Positions 35,956 to 45,230 of a stretch of 64,000 nucleotides of DNA are shown one piece after another. The notes under the pieces were generated by a model that did not search any database, was not told the DNA's origin, and was given only the letters and a program-made list of their open reading frames with translations. The position numbers were made by a program, and so were the translations under genes. Positions within the stretch are counted from its first letter, which is position 1. Every line of letters begins with the position of its first letter. The DNA is from Ensifer sp. IC3342 (GTDB lineage Bacteria > Pseudomonadota > Alphaproteobacteria > Rhizobiales > Rhizobiaceae): assembly GCF_020193655.1 (NCBI RefSeq), contig NZ_JADYVE010000011.1:80869-144868 (forward strand), read 5' to 3'.

Positions 35956-38103
35956 TCACACGGCACGCAGCCGCCAGGCTAGACTGTCGGCCTCCGATGG
36001 TGGGACGATCTCAATCGTGGTGATCGGCCCGGACTGCAGGAAGCCCAGCCCAGTCATGCCCCTGATTGGGGCCTCTTGCCGACCGTTGATTAGATTGATG
36101 TCGCAACCTTGCGGTAGCACTATTTGCAGTGACAGCTCCGATGCAGGATGAGATAGGCGCACGCCGCTGTTCTCCAGCTTGACCTCAACTCCTTCCCCGC
36201 AATGCAACATCAGTCGCGCATCCGCCGGCAGGTTCGCGACGTCGCGCAGCGCATCTCGTAACTGGAGGTCCAGCCGATCGGTCGCGCCCTCGATCCGGCG
36301 ATGGAATTCCTGATCCCGCACGGCGTTATGGCTGCCCTCGAATACGAAGCCTCCGGGGATTTCCTTGCCCCACAGCCGTGCCAGCCCTGGCTCGATTACA
36401 TAATCCGCGCCGGGTAGGACAAACGCATTATGTGCCTCGGGCCCGCGCAAATAACGCGGCAGATCCCGGGCATATTCATGCGAATAAAAGCTCGGGTCGA
36501 TCAGCCATTCGATCCCGTCAAGATAAAGCGTGAAGGAAAGGTTGTCGGCATGTTTGTGGGTCGCCGCGAGCGAGGTAGCCAGGAATACCAGCATGAAAGG
36601 CCGTCCGGCATGATCGGCCTTGGCGACGGCGTATCCGGCCCGCGGCAGAATGGTTATCTCCCGCCTGCCATAGGGCTTGTGTCCGTCCGGGTCGCCCTCG
36701 GGTGGGTTGGATCGGCGGAAGGTATCACCTTGCGCCAACGTGCGCTGGCCGTCGGGATAGCGCATCAGGGCGGAGAATCTGGATAATGCCCTTGCGATGA
36801 CTGGGATTTCTGTCTCGCGCCCGCTGAGGGCTGCGAAAGCCCCGATGGTTGCGACTAGCCGCTCGATGCCGAGATGATAACCGATGGAATTTTCTGCAAA
36901 GACCGCGAAGTCTCCGTCGCGAGCAATTAGCTGTGTGAATTGATCCGCGGCGCGTGCCAACGCGGTTTCCACCCAGAGATCGGCGCAGGCCCAACCCGGA
37001 AAAGCTAAGCCAACCGTAATCAGCGCCAGGTCCTGGAACCAGGCATGATTGTGGTAGCGGATTGGCTGGTGGCCGGCATAGAAGACCTCGGAGGCGAGCA
37101 ATTGCGCATGGCGATGGATAGCCCGGCGCAGCCGGGTCACGAAGCGGGCGTCGAATCCGTGTCTTTGCCCTAGTGCATAGAGCGTCACAATCGCAAATGT
37201 GCGTTCTGCGACGCCATGGTCATACCATGCGTATTTGACGTTTGGATCAGGTTTGTCGAAACTGCGCTCCAACCAGTCGACGACAAGATCACGGGCGGCG
37301 AACAATGGCCCGATCTCGCTGGTGTCGATGTGCAGCAGCATCAGAAGAACGGCCGGATGCTGAGAATGCCACGAGTATTGATAGGTGCCGTTATCTTGGA
37401 GTTGTGGCGGCAGCGGTGTGCCCACAGGCCAGTCAAGTAGCGTGTTGCCGGCCAGTGGACACCGGCCGGATTCCATGAAGTCGCGCGCCAGGCGCATGTA
37501 GTCGGGAAAGCAGGCGCGTTGATAATCGATGAGCTTGCTAACAACCTCACTCGGAATGGGCTGATCCATGCCGAAAACACGATCAGGCTGGTCGGCCTCC
37601 TGCCAGAGCCAGATGTCCGAAATGTCACATCCCGCATCCCGCCCCGGAACACCCCTGATGTAGAATCGGACATCGGAGATGGCGCGCTCCTGAGGGGTAT
37701 TCCAGCCATTTCGCCAGCCCCAAGCAAGATCGCGCAACCCCACGCAGAAATCGAACCACTCATCCTGCAGCGGATGGGTCGCTTTTGCATGGTAATAGGT
37801 GCCGTCTTCGGTGTGACCGATGGCGATATAGGAAATTTTTTCCCAGCCGCGTAGCCGCACTCGCGCGCCAACTCCATTTGAGAGCAGCCCCTCCGGCACG
37901 CTGAAACGCAGTTGCTGGCTGATCACCGCGCCATCGCCCAAGGCAGCGAAGTCGACGCCGATATGATCTCCCCGGGCGGTGACGCTGCCAGGGCCGCAGT
38001 TCAGGCGGGCAGTGTCCAGCGGCTGGCTGTCGGCGTCCGCCAACACGCGGAAGTGCTCGCAGCGGAGCAGGTCGCGGTCGCCGAGACAGGTGGAAAAGGC
38101 CAT
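35956..38103 (-). CDS. Heparinase II/III-family polysaccharide lyase-like protein
   Basis: 715 residues. The C-terminal half carries the heparinase II/III-like segments HKHADNLSFTLYLDG and SFYSHEYARDLPRYLRGPEA, where the conserved His/Tyr act in beta-elimination. The central part is an alpha/alpha toroid (HNHAWFQDLALITVGLAFPG). No signal peptide is visible. The ATG at 38103 follows GAGGGAGA. It is last in the capsule island, so it may cut or trim the polysaccharide made there; substrate not determined. Confidence 0.82.
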   Translation of the reverse strand: MAFSTCLGDRDLLRCEHFRVLADADSQPLDTARLNCGPGSVTARGDHIGVDFAALGDGAVISQQLRFSVPEGLLSNGVGARVRLRGWEKISYIAIGHTEDGTYYHAKATHPLQDEWFDFCVGLRDLAWGWRNGWNTPQERAISDVRFYIRGVPGRDAGCDISDIWLWQEADQPDRVFGMDQPIPSEVVSKLIDYQRACFPDYMRLARDFMESGRCPLAGNTLLDWPVGTPLPPQLQDNGTYQYSWHSQHPAVLLMLLHIDTSEIGPLFAARDLVVDWLERSFDKPDPNVKYAWYDHGVAERTFAIVTLYALGQRHGFDARFVTRLRRAIHRHAQLLASEVFYAGHQPIRYHNHAWFQDLALITVGLAFPGWACADLWVETALARAADQFTQLIARDGDFAVFAENSIGYHLGIERLVATIGAFAALSGRETEIPVIARALSRFSALMRYPDGQRTLAQGDTFRRSNPPEGDPDGHKPYGRREITILPRAGYAVAKADHAGRPFMLVFLATSLAATHKHADNLSFTLYLDGIEWLIDPSFYSHEYARDLPRYLRGPEAHNAFVLPGADYVIEPGLARLWGKEIPGGFVFEGSHNAVRDQEFHRRIEGATDRLDLQLRDALRDVANLPADARLMLHCGEGVEVKLENSGVRLSHPASELSLQIVLPQGCDINLINGRQEAPIRGMTGLGFLQSGPITTIEIVPPSEADSLAWRLRAV

Positions 38104-38232
38104 AGAGCGGTCTCCCTCAGATGTTTTCCGGCTCCGCCCCACCATCAATGCAGCGCCGATCTTGCCAGCGATGCCACCTGGTTCTTGAGAGCATCAGTGA
38201 TGAATTCGCCTTGTGTGTGGTGTCGGCTGTCC

Positions 38233-41200
38233 TTAGTTGATCACCGTCAGTTCCGCCATGACTATTTTCTCCTTTGCGCTTTGGCCGCGGACGCGCTCCG
38301 CTGCGGCCTGTGACTTGCGCAGGAAGGTCTCTGGATTTGTCCACAGGTCCTCGATGGCACATGCCAGTCCATCGGCATCTTCGGCTTCGGCCATATAGCC
38401 GCAAGCGTCATCGACAAATTCCGGAATTGCCGCGACGCGGGACGTCACCGGCACGAGCCCCGAACTCATCGCCTCATCGCGCGAAACACCTTGGGCATCC
38501 ATGCGGGTAGGATTGAGAAACACCCCATATTCACGATGCAGGGCCGCTATCTCCACCTGGGTCAGAAAGCGCTTCTCACAGGTAACATTAGGAATGTTGA
38601 TCAAAGGAGCGGTAATTTCCTCAAATTGCGGGCCGTCGCCGACAATCCGGAATTCCAGCTCGTTAAAAAAGTCTCGCTTCTGCAACGCCAAGATCGCCTT
38701 GACGCTAAGGTCGTTAGCATATTTGGCCGAGGCGAAGGGCCGGATCGACAAGATTTTCCCACGTTGCTCAACCGGTTTTTCGTGGTAGGCGAACAACTGA
38801 TCGTCGATCGGATTGTGGATAATCTGATACTGGCCGGGCGGGCAGACGACCTCCAGATCCTCGAACACCTCGTTCGCAAAGTACTGTGACACAAATACGA
38901 ACTGCAGGTTCTTGGGCAGTGGCGCAAACAGGCTACGCCAGAAAGCCAGCCGCAGATCGCTGGTCGCCTTTGCCCTTTCCAGTTCTTCTTCGGTTGAATA
39001 GTTGAAGGTTCGCCGCCACCACGGCTGCACTTCGGCCCCATGTACCCAAACCGTGATTCGGACCCGATCGACGTGGCGCTCCAATACCTGCCACATAGCT
39101 TCGTCAAGGAAATGCACCAAAACATGGTCATATTGATCGGAGTCCAGCAGCAGATCCAGTTGCTCCGCGGAGCCCGTCATGCAATCGATGTTTTGGAATT
39201 CGTGCCAGGACAAATCCTGCTCGGGACGCAGCCGGTAGATGTCCGGCGTGATTCCGCCTAGTTCGCGATATGCGCGCACGCGGCTATGGACAAAACCATT
39301 GCGGTAGAGATCCTGATACGATGGGTAATGATTGGTCAACAGAAGCGATCTCGATCCGGAGACAATCGGGCGCGGGGCAGGGTGGTGATCGCCTAGCAAG
39401 ACTCCATGTATAGCGCAATTGCCCGGACCGCGTAGGCGGATACCGAACCTGACGAATTCTGTGCCTTCAGACGGCTTCAGTCGGGCATTTCGGCTAGCGG
39501 TCAGCATTTGATGACCAAGCTTCTGCTTCTGCGCATCGAGCCAGACCGCGACAAATTGCGTGCTCAGCCCCGGCCCGGCCAGCGGATGCACGCGATAGCC
39601 GCCATCATCGCCCTGTAACTCCGACAGCGGTCGGGCCTTCCGTTCGTAAATATAGACATGTTCCTCGTCGCCCAGAGTGCTGGTCAGATGCCAAACGCCC
39701 TTTTCATCGGTTGTCCAGGTAACCTTGCCAGATCCAATCGCCGGCATGTCGGCCGCCAGCGCCGCGCCGGTGACGAATGGGACGGTAATCTCGACATCCC
39801 GCGCCGGAGCCATGGCATCAGCCCGCGCCGCAAGGTCGGCCTCAGCGATCCCCAGATTGATCCCGGGCAAATCCTCCACCGCAGCCGCGACCCGCTCTGC
39901 GTCGCCCGCATCAAGGGCCCCACCTTCGCAATAGCCGAAGGGATCGAGTGCGAGCATGTCGTTCCCTTCGAGGACCGCATCGGGCAAGGCCCGCAACCAA
40001 CGATCTAGACGGGCCGCAGGCGCTTGATCGCCGCGCAGGAGCGAGCGGCGGGCCGCCAAACGATCGACCGGCATATAGCTTGGACCGTCGACAAGCGCTA
40101 TGCCGTCCTCGTCGAGGTGGTGATAGGCTGCCTTACCTAGAACGACTGCACCGCTGTAGCGGGTCGCAAGGATCAGGTCTGTCAGATAATTCTTGCCGTA
40201 ATGATCGCCAGGAACGAAACCGGCCAGCCACTCATCACACTCCACCAAGTCGCCGAGGTGGATTCGGGCGGCCTCTTCCAGGGTCAGCCGACGCATCGAG
40301 CAGGGCAGATCGGCCGCGGGCAGATTGATCTCCGCGGGCAGGACCAGAACCAGCCGCAAACCAGGTAGGTTCTGGCGACGGATCTGCGCAATCAGGCTGT
40401 CGGCCTCGGACTGGGTTGTAACCTGGGCCAAAACGGTGATCTTGGGAAGGGCGGGGGCATCGGGCATATCAATCCCCGCGTGACGGGCGATCCGCGCCAA
40501 TCGGTGGCTGTAGGTGTGTTCCGACAGCGCCTTGCGCAACGCTGCCAGTCGCAGCCTAGCCGTGAGGCCCATCTCGTCTTGCTTGCGGACCCGCCGTAGT
40601 GCCTCGTCGCCGCTGTCTGTCGAAACGACCAGATCACCGAACATAAGTCGCAAGCCCCGTGAATAGTTGCTGATGACACGAGTATTGGACGCAAGCAATT
40701 CGTACACCCGCCGAGCATACATGCTCTGGGAATTCTTCACCGAATTCAGATTGATGCCAAAGGTGTAACCCTTGTAGGCTCGATCAATCTCGGAAGGAGG
40801 TAGGCTACCTACAATGTATTTGCGGTAATCCTCCGGGAATTTGTAATCCGGGTGATCCTTGCCAAAGTTCCGGTCAAAGATCTCAAAACGGCGATACTTC
40901 GTCAGGCTGGCTAGGAAATTATCCAGGTCGCGGGTGCGATTCGGATAGCGGACGTAATATGCTCCGGCAAAGCAGAAGGCGTCCTTGCGCGGGCCAATCT
41001 CGACTGGGTTGTGAATTTCAGGCTGGCAGGCGAAAGGCAGCAGATGCACCCGATCATGGCCAAGTTTCGCCTTGTAGCGCGAAATGCAATCGATATCCGT
41101 GGTAAAGACCAAGTCAAACTTCTGAGCCGTGGTCAAGAAGGTTTCGAAATGGACCGGATCCTCCTTGTTCCAAAAGGCGGTTGGGATGCCACGGTCACGG

Positions 41201-41817
41201 CACCAGTCAAGGATGCCCTGTATTTCCCGGCTCAGTTGCCCGACCTTCGGCCCCCATTCCTCATTCAGTCCCCTCCAGGCAGATTCGACTAGAAGCAGTT
41301 CGGGCCGAAAATCCTCTAGCTCCGTCTGCCAATTTCCGACCGATAGCTGTTGCAGATCACATTCGGGCGAATAGCCCGTGTAAGTAAATTCATCCATGAT
41401 TGCGGCGACACGCAGGCTGCTGCGCAGGACACGGGCAGCGCGCGCCTTCAATGTGGTGGCGTCATGGCCTTCGTGCGCGAGCTGCAGCAATCGCTCCTCG
41501 CGCGAGGAAAGATTCAGTCCGTGCACCTCCGGCTGAAGCATTTTGAGAGCGTCCTCAGCCGCCCCCGTTTCGATTAACGCAAACCCAAGTTTCCTGGCAA
41601 TTCGACGCGAAGAATCGAGTTCATAAGCCGCGCGCAGCAGCGCAAGGGCCTGGCTGGGAAACCGAGGCCGTATTCGGTCGGCCAAAGCGGCCCACCGACG
41701 GGCAGCATCTTCAGGCGACAGTGGAAGGGCCAGTACCCAGCCGGCCACCAGCTCAGGGGAAACCGAGGTGCCTGCTTCCGCGTCGGCCGGGCGCGCAGTA
41801 ATGATATTGTTGTCCAC
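38233..41817 (-). CDS. Giant multidomain glycosyltransferase (CgeB-like plus GT4)
   Basis: 1194 residues. An N-terminal helical region (1-130) with TPR-like character is followed by a CgeB-like transferase (about 135-450: VAAIMDEFTYTGYSPEC, LLLVESAWRGL, PTAFWNKEDPVHFETF). A middle region has a partial GT2-like segment (VPGDHYGKNYLTDL) and a beta-rich module. The C-terminal GT4 domain (about 870-1190) contains FLNPTRMDAQGVSRDEAMSS and the sugar-nucleotide glutamate. The start is GTG with GGAG nine bases upstream. Same domain order as the 1500-residue protein but without methyltransferase and coiled coil. Likely a capsule polymerase with two linkage activities. Confidence 0.85.
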   Translation of the reverse strand: MDNNIITARPADAEAGTSVSPELVAGWVLALPLSPEDAARRWAALADRIRPRFPSQALALLRAAYELDSSRRIARKLGFALIETGAAEDALKMLQPEVHGLNLSSREERLLQLAHEGHDATTLKARAARVLRSSLRVAAIMDEFTYTGYSPECDLQQLSVGNWQTELEDFRPELLLVESAWRGLNEEWGPKVGQLSREIQGILDWCRDRGIPTAFWNKEDPVHFETFLTTAQKFDLVFTTDIDCISRYKAKLGHDRVHLLPFACQPEIHNPVEIGPRKDAFCFAGAYYVRYPNRTRDLDNFLASLTKYRRFEIFDRNFGKDHPDYKFPEDYRKYIVGSLPPSEIDRAYKGYTFGINLNSVKNSQSMYARRVYELLASNTRVISNYSRGLRLMFGDLVVSTDSGDEALRRVRKQDEMGLTARLRLAALRKALSEHTYSHRLARIARHAGIDMPDAPALPKITVLAQVTTQSEADSLIAQIRRQNLPGLRLVLVLPAEINLPAADLPCSMRRLTLEEAARIHLGDLVECDEWLAGFVPGDHYGKNYLTDLILATRYSGAVVLGKAAYHHLDEDGIALVDGPSYMPVDRLAARRSLLRGDQAPAARLDRWLRALPDAVLEGNDMLALDPFGYCEGGALDAGDAERVAAAVEDLPGINLGIAEADLAARADAMAPARDVEITVPFVTGAALAADMPAIGSGKVTWTTDEKGVWHLTSTLGDEEHVYIYERKARPLSELQGDDGGYRVHPLAGPGLSTQFVAVWLDAQKQKLGHQMLTASRNARLKPSEGTEFVRFGIRLRGPGNCAIHGVLLGDHHPAPRPIVSGSRSLLLTNHYPSYQDLYRNGFVHSRVRAYRELGGITPDIYRLRPEQDLSWHEFQNIDCMTGSAEQLDLLLDSDQYDHVLVHFLDEAMWQVLERHVDRVRITVWVHGAEVQPWWRRTFNYSTEEELERAKATSDLRLAFWRSLFAPLPKNLQFVFVSQYFANEVFEDLEVVCPPGQYQIIHNPIDDQLFAYHEKPVEQRGKILSIRPFASAKYANDLSVKAILALQKRDFFNELEFRIVGDGPQFEEITAPLINIPNVTCEKRFLTQVEIAALHREYGVFLNPTRMDAQGVSRDEAMSSGLVPVTSRVAAIPEFVDDACGYMAEAEDADGLACAIEDLWTNPETFLRKSQAAAERVRGQSAKEKIVMAELTVIN

Positions 41818-41929
41818 CGATCAGAACTCCGTCTTCGCGTATGCTTTCGTACGCGCGACAAGTAGCCTCCCAATCCCCGGGGCAAATCCTTGCCGAGGGA
41901 ATTTGGTGAGACAAGCGCGCCGAGCGCGT

Positions 41930-42535
41930 CTATTTCCATATGGGGGGTAGTTTCACGCTACGAAGCGGCCTCGTGATCCGCCAGGAAGTGCTTTTATACA
42001 CGGCCTTGAGCTTGCGCTCCGAGGCTGCCAAGTCTTGACGCAGTTTCGCGGTCTGTCCTGAGAGTGCAGTCTTCTCTTTCTGCAACGCTTTGACCTTGCC
42101 TCGCTCTGAGGCTAGGGCGCCTTCAGAAGTCCTAAGTCGGCCCCGTAGTTCCGCCACTTCTGCCGCCAGTGCGGCTTTCTCTTCTTGCAGTACCTTAACC
42201 TTAGCTTGTTCTGATGTTTGCGCACTTTCAGAAGCTGCCAGCTGGCCACGGAGTTTTACCACTTCTGCGGTCAGCGCGATCTTCTCTTCCTGCAGTGCCT
42301 CGACCCGAGCTAACGCTGCGGTGATCGAAACCTCGGCTCGCGCATCGCGTGCTCTGTTAGTTTCCCGCGCGCTCTTCAACGCTTCGATCTCCCGGCGCGC
42401 CTTGGCCAATGACAGCTCAAGCCCAATAACCTCAGCCTGCCATTCGCTCTGGGGACCATCCGCAGGAGGTTCCAAGGTTAAGGCAATATCTGCCTGCTCT
42501 GTTTCATTTCTGATGCCGACTACCATGCTAATCAT
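41930..42535 (-). CDS. Coiled-coil protein with 35-residue repeats
   Basis: 201 residues, mostly heptad-patterned helix. From residue 78 there are two full and one partial repeats of exactly 35 residues (VEALQEEKIALTAEVVKLRG, VKVLQEEKAALAAEVAELRG, VKALQKEKTALSGQTAKLRQ). The C-terminus (LKAVYKSTSWRITRPLR) is a motif seen at the end of many polysaccharide methyl- and glycosyltransferases. This suggests that the gene is a detached tail of such an enzyme or a scaffold. No catalytic domain. Confidence 0.75.
   Translation of the reverse strand: MISMVVGIRNETEQADIALTLEPPADGPQSEWQAEVIGLELSLAKARREIEALKSARETNRARDARAEVSITAALARVEALQEEKIALTAEVVKLRGQLAASESAQTSEQAKVKVLQEEKAALAAEVAELRGRLRTSEGALASERGKVKALQKEKTALSGQTAKLRQDLAASERKLKAVYKSTSWRITRPLRSVKLPPIWK
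42011..42304 (-). repeat. 105-base tandem repeats inside the coiled-coil gene
   Basis: Two full units, 42304-42200 and 42199-42095, and a partial third to about 42011. Each encodes 35 residues, five heptads. Visible similarity at the protein level is high. Confidence 0.7.
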
Positions 42536-42790
42536 CCGGTCTTGATACGCGCTGCTGTGCCCGTCCCGACATGCTCCAGTTCATAGCGTTATTCGATTGA
42601 ACTAATCGCGGTAAAGTTGAGGGCTCGTGATCGTTTGTCGATTCGAGCGGTAAAGGTCAAGAGCGTTCTACGCTCTGCTCGTGTGTGGCGTTGATCGAAA
42701 ATGGTCACGGCGGTTTTTGGGGAACAGTCGCAGGCGGTTTCGCATCAGATTGAGGCGCTAGCCTATGCTATCGGCGATAACGACTGAATG
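42536..42790. other. Gap between coiled-coil and hydrolase-like genes
   Basis: AT-richer sequence with no supported gene. A short plus-strand frame starting at 42703 (MVTAVFGEQSQAVSHQIEAL) looks coding-like and could be a transposase or other remnant, but I cannot identify it. Confidence 0.35.
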
Positions 42791-43720
42791 CTACGAAACA
42801 TTGGCTTCCTGCCTTTGTCGCGCCGCATCGTGCTTGCAGAGACTGGCGACCAAGATATCCGCAATTCCATCCGTCCCGTGTGCGAGAATGTGGTTCACAC
42901 AGTCGGCATACGTGGCGGGCGGCAGGGCCGCGTGGTCATTTCCCCAATTTCGAAAGTAGAAATCTATTCCGTTGTGGCTGGCATCTCTTGGACCACCCCA
43001 TCCGCCAAGCGCTTTTAGCAGCGGAAACGCATGGCGTTCCAGGTGATGGGTGTCGCTGTCATTCTGAAGATAGACAGCGCGCATTGGAGGCCGGCCGGAA
43101 AGATATGACGGAAGTGAGAACACCTGATCCGTGAAGCAGCTTTCCAGGCTCTTACCCTCTGTCCAATCGAAGCAGCTTGACACGAAATTTCGGGTGTGCC
43201 GAGCGTAGTAGCGCAGGATATCGGTTTGAGGATTTACGACCATAACCGTGCTGGGTACTACGGAGCCATAATACAGAGCAGCAAAACCACCGGCGCTCCC
43301 GCCAGTCAGCACAATTTCATCGGCTTGCAAGTGGGAAGAGATGTGCTCGATGATCGTTGGAATGATCTTCTGAATCTTGATGTCGCGCGTCCCTAAATGC
43401 CAGCCGATGCTCACATCATCACCGAATTGGTGCGCAACATCGTCAAACAGCAATACGCTGGCGTTCAAAACCTCCGACAAAGAAACGCCATTGAAAAACG
43501 GCGGGTACCGACCTGGCGCGCGAGTTGCGGCCGCACCGAAAATTACAACGAGCCGGCGGGTGTTCGGCTTCGTCTTCAAGCGCAGAAAGAGATGCGCACG
43601 GCCGGCCGGTATGGCAGACACGCCCTCCGGGGTACGCTTCGACAAGAAATCTGCCAGGTGTGCAAAGACTATGCATGTGCCCCACTTGGCGACAGTTCGC
43701 GTTTTTTCTTGGTGGTTCAT
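42791..43720 (-). CDS. Alpha/beta-hydrolase-like protein of polysaccharide locus
   Basis: 309 residues. A nucleophile elbow VLTGGSAGGFAALYYGS (GGSAGG, of GxSxG type) follows a strand with LVVIFGAAATRAPG, and NDSDTHHLERHAFPLL near the C-terminus may supply the acid and His. This pattern fits esterases or acyltransferase-like accessory proteins of capsule loci. The ATG at 43720 follows GGGTGA; a GTG four codons upstream is an alternative. Probable role in adding or removing acyl groups, not proven. Confidence 0.65.
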   Translation of the reverse strand: MNHQEKTRTVAKWGTCIVFAHLADFLSKRTPEGVSAIPAGRAHLFLRLKTKPNTRRLVVIFGAAATRAPGRYPPFFNGVSLSEVLNASVLLFDDVAHQFGDDVSIGWHLGTRDIKIQKIIPTIIEHISSHLQADEIVLTGGSAGGFAALYYGSVVPSTVMVVNPQTDILRYYARHTRNFVSSCFDWTEGKSLESCFTDQVFSLPSYLSGRPPMRAVYLQNDSDTHHLERHAFPLLKALGGWGGPRDASHNGIDFYFRNWGNDHAALPPATYADCVNHILAHGTDGIADILVASLCKHDAARQRQEANVS

Positions 43721-43855
43721 GCTTACATTCACCCGCGGTAATTGAGCTGCTGCTATCTTGCTGAGGTTGGAGACGGACGAGACAATCTAGTGACCTATCT
43801 TGTCCCGCCAGCTCCAAGGGGTGCTTCCACCTCGCCGCATTCGAAGCGGCGTTCT

Positions 43856-44629
43856 CTATGTTTCGTTTCGCAGCGTCTTTCGGGAGATCGTGAAGACGGT
43901 CATGCCGCCGAAGAAAACCAGCGCAGAGAATACGGTGAGATAGGGGAGGTTCAAACCTATAGCTCTGTACTCTGGGTAGAATCCAGTGCGGAAAAGCATA
44001 ATCACGTGGCAAAGGGGATTGCTCAGAAGAATGTCCCTGTACGGATGCGGCATGTCGCCGGGCACGAAGAACACACCACACAAAAGGAACATTGGTCTCG
44101 TGAGAATGCCGTATATCTGTTCATAAAGGGCGTGTTTTACGAACATGACGCTGTTGAACAAGCCGACGCCAAGCGCCAGCAGTCCCGCGTATAGTTCAGC
44201 CTCGAGTAATCTCGGCCAGTTCAATTCAGGACTGTGCGGTAATGTTAAAAATATCGCGGCAAATACAATTACTGAGACAAGTGTCGTCGTCAGCGTCTGC
44301 AATATGTATCGCGCAGTGATCGCATCGATCGGCGCCACATTCGGATAGCTGAGCAGCGGCTTGTTGGCCCGCACTGCCGAACTCAGGTACATGACCTTTG
44401 CCTGATACATCTGGTATCCGAGATACCCGGTTGCGAAGAAAAGAATAAAGCTGGTGCCGAGTGCAGGGATATGCGCAATGGCGCCAAAGATGACCGTCAT
44501 CATCGCGATGTAGCCAATAGGCTCCAGCAGCGCCCAGAGATAGCCGCCAGGTTTGCTGCCGAACTTTGTAGACATTTCGCGAACGATCATCGCTGAGACC
44601 ACGCGAAGATGGGTCTTGGCCAATCTCAT
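43856..44629 (-). CDS. Orphan capsule ABC-2 permease (KpsM-like, second copy)
   Basis: 257 residues with six membrane helices. It is clearly paralogous to KpsM at 60877-61647, sharing FGSKPGGY, PALGTSF, SAVRANK and LLSYPNVAPIDAI. It has no ATPase gene beside it; the only KpsT-type ATPase in the window is at 60221. The base composition is lower in GC than the other copy. It could share KpsT or form a mixed channel. Confidence 0.9.
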   Translation of the reverse strand: MRLAKTHLRVVSAMIVREMSTKFGSKPGGYLWALLEPIGYIAMMTVIFGAIAHIPALGTSFILFFATGYLGYQMYQAKVMYLSSAVRANKPLLSYPNVAPIDAITARYILQTLTTTLVSVIVFAAIFLTLPHSPELNWPRLLEAELYAGLLALGVGLFNSVMFVKHALYEQIYGILTRPMFLLCGVFFVPGDMPHPYRDILLSNPLCHVIMLFRTGFYPEYRAIGLNLPYLTVFSALVFFGGMTVFTISRKTLRNET

Positions 44630-45230
44630 CGTCCTTGCACTCCGGATGGGTTTCGCGCCTGTTTACCGTCACATTCCCGGGTGGGCAAGCCTCGGCATAA
44701 AAGGTGGCATGAACAAAATCGCGCCCGCCGGCGCGGCGATCCAGCGAGACCTTGCTCAACTACAAGCCCCGCGTCCTGTGGCTGTCGCCGTAGCTCATCT
44801 GGTGAGCGTGCAAGGTCGATAGAGCCGGCCCAAGTTCGACTGGAAGCGCGTAGGGTTCATCCTCGACTTGCCAACCTGAGAGATGCTGAGTACCCCGTCC
44901 GGGATGGCCGCCTTTGCTGAGGTAGGCTGAAGGCCGGAGAATTTTGCCGTCGTTACCAAAAAACGCAAATACGCTGTTTGGGAAAAGGAGAGAATACGGT
45001 GAGCCATAAAGGTCAACCAAGGTTTTGGCCTAGCATAACCTGCGAAATTATTAAGACAGGACCAGTAGTCTAACACAACTTCTTGCTCAGGCACTCATCA
45101 TGAACTTTGCTGATCTCGAAATCGGCCAATGCATCTCCTTGTATCTCAGAGCTAAGGTGTGCGGGGGGTGGAGCGCATAATACAAATTTTTTCAGCGTTC
45201 CTATCTCACTAGATACGCACTTCCCGACCA
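44630..45230. other. AT-rich gap, possible decayed gene
   Basis: On the minus strand two overlapping frames, 45094-44795 and 45020-44760, read as one broken protein: the first begins MPEQEVVLDYWSCLNNFAGY, and the second continues LYGSPYSLLFPNSVFAFFGN through LSKGGHPGRGTQ to a stop at 44760. A single base change would join them. No family recognised. The remaining part holds the promoter-proximal region of the orphan permease. Confidence 0.3.

Noticed and set aside
42703..42787. Short plus-strand frame MVTAVFGEQSQAV as a transposase end
   Set aside because: Coding-like but too short to assign to any IS family.
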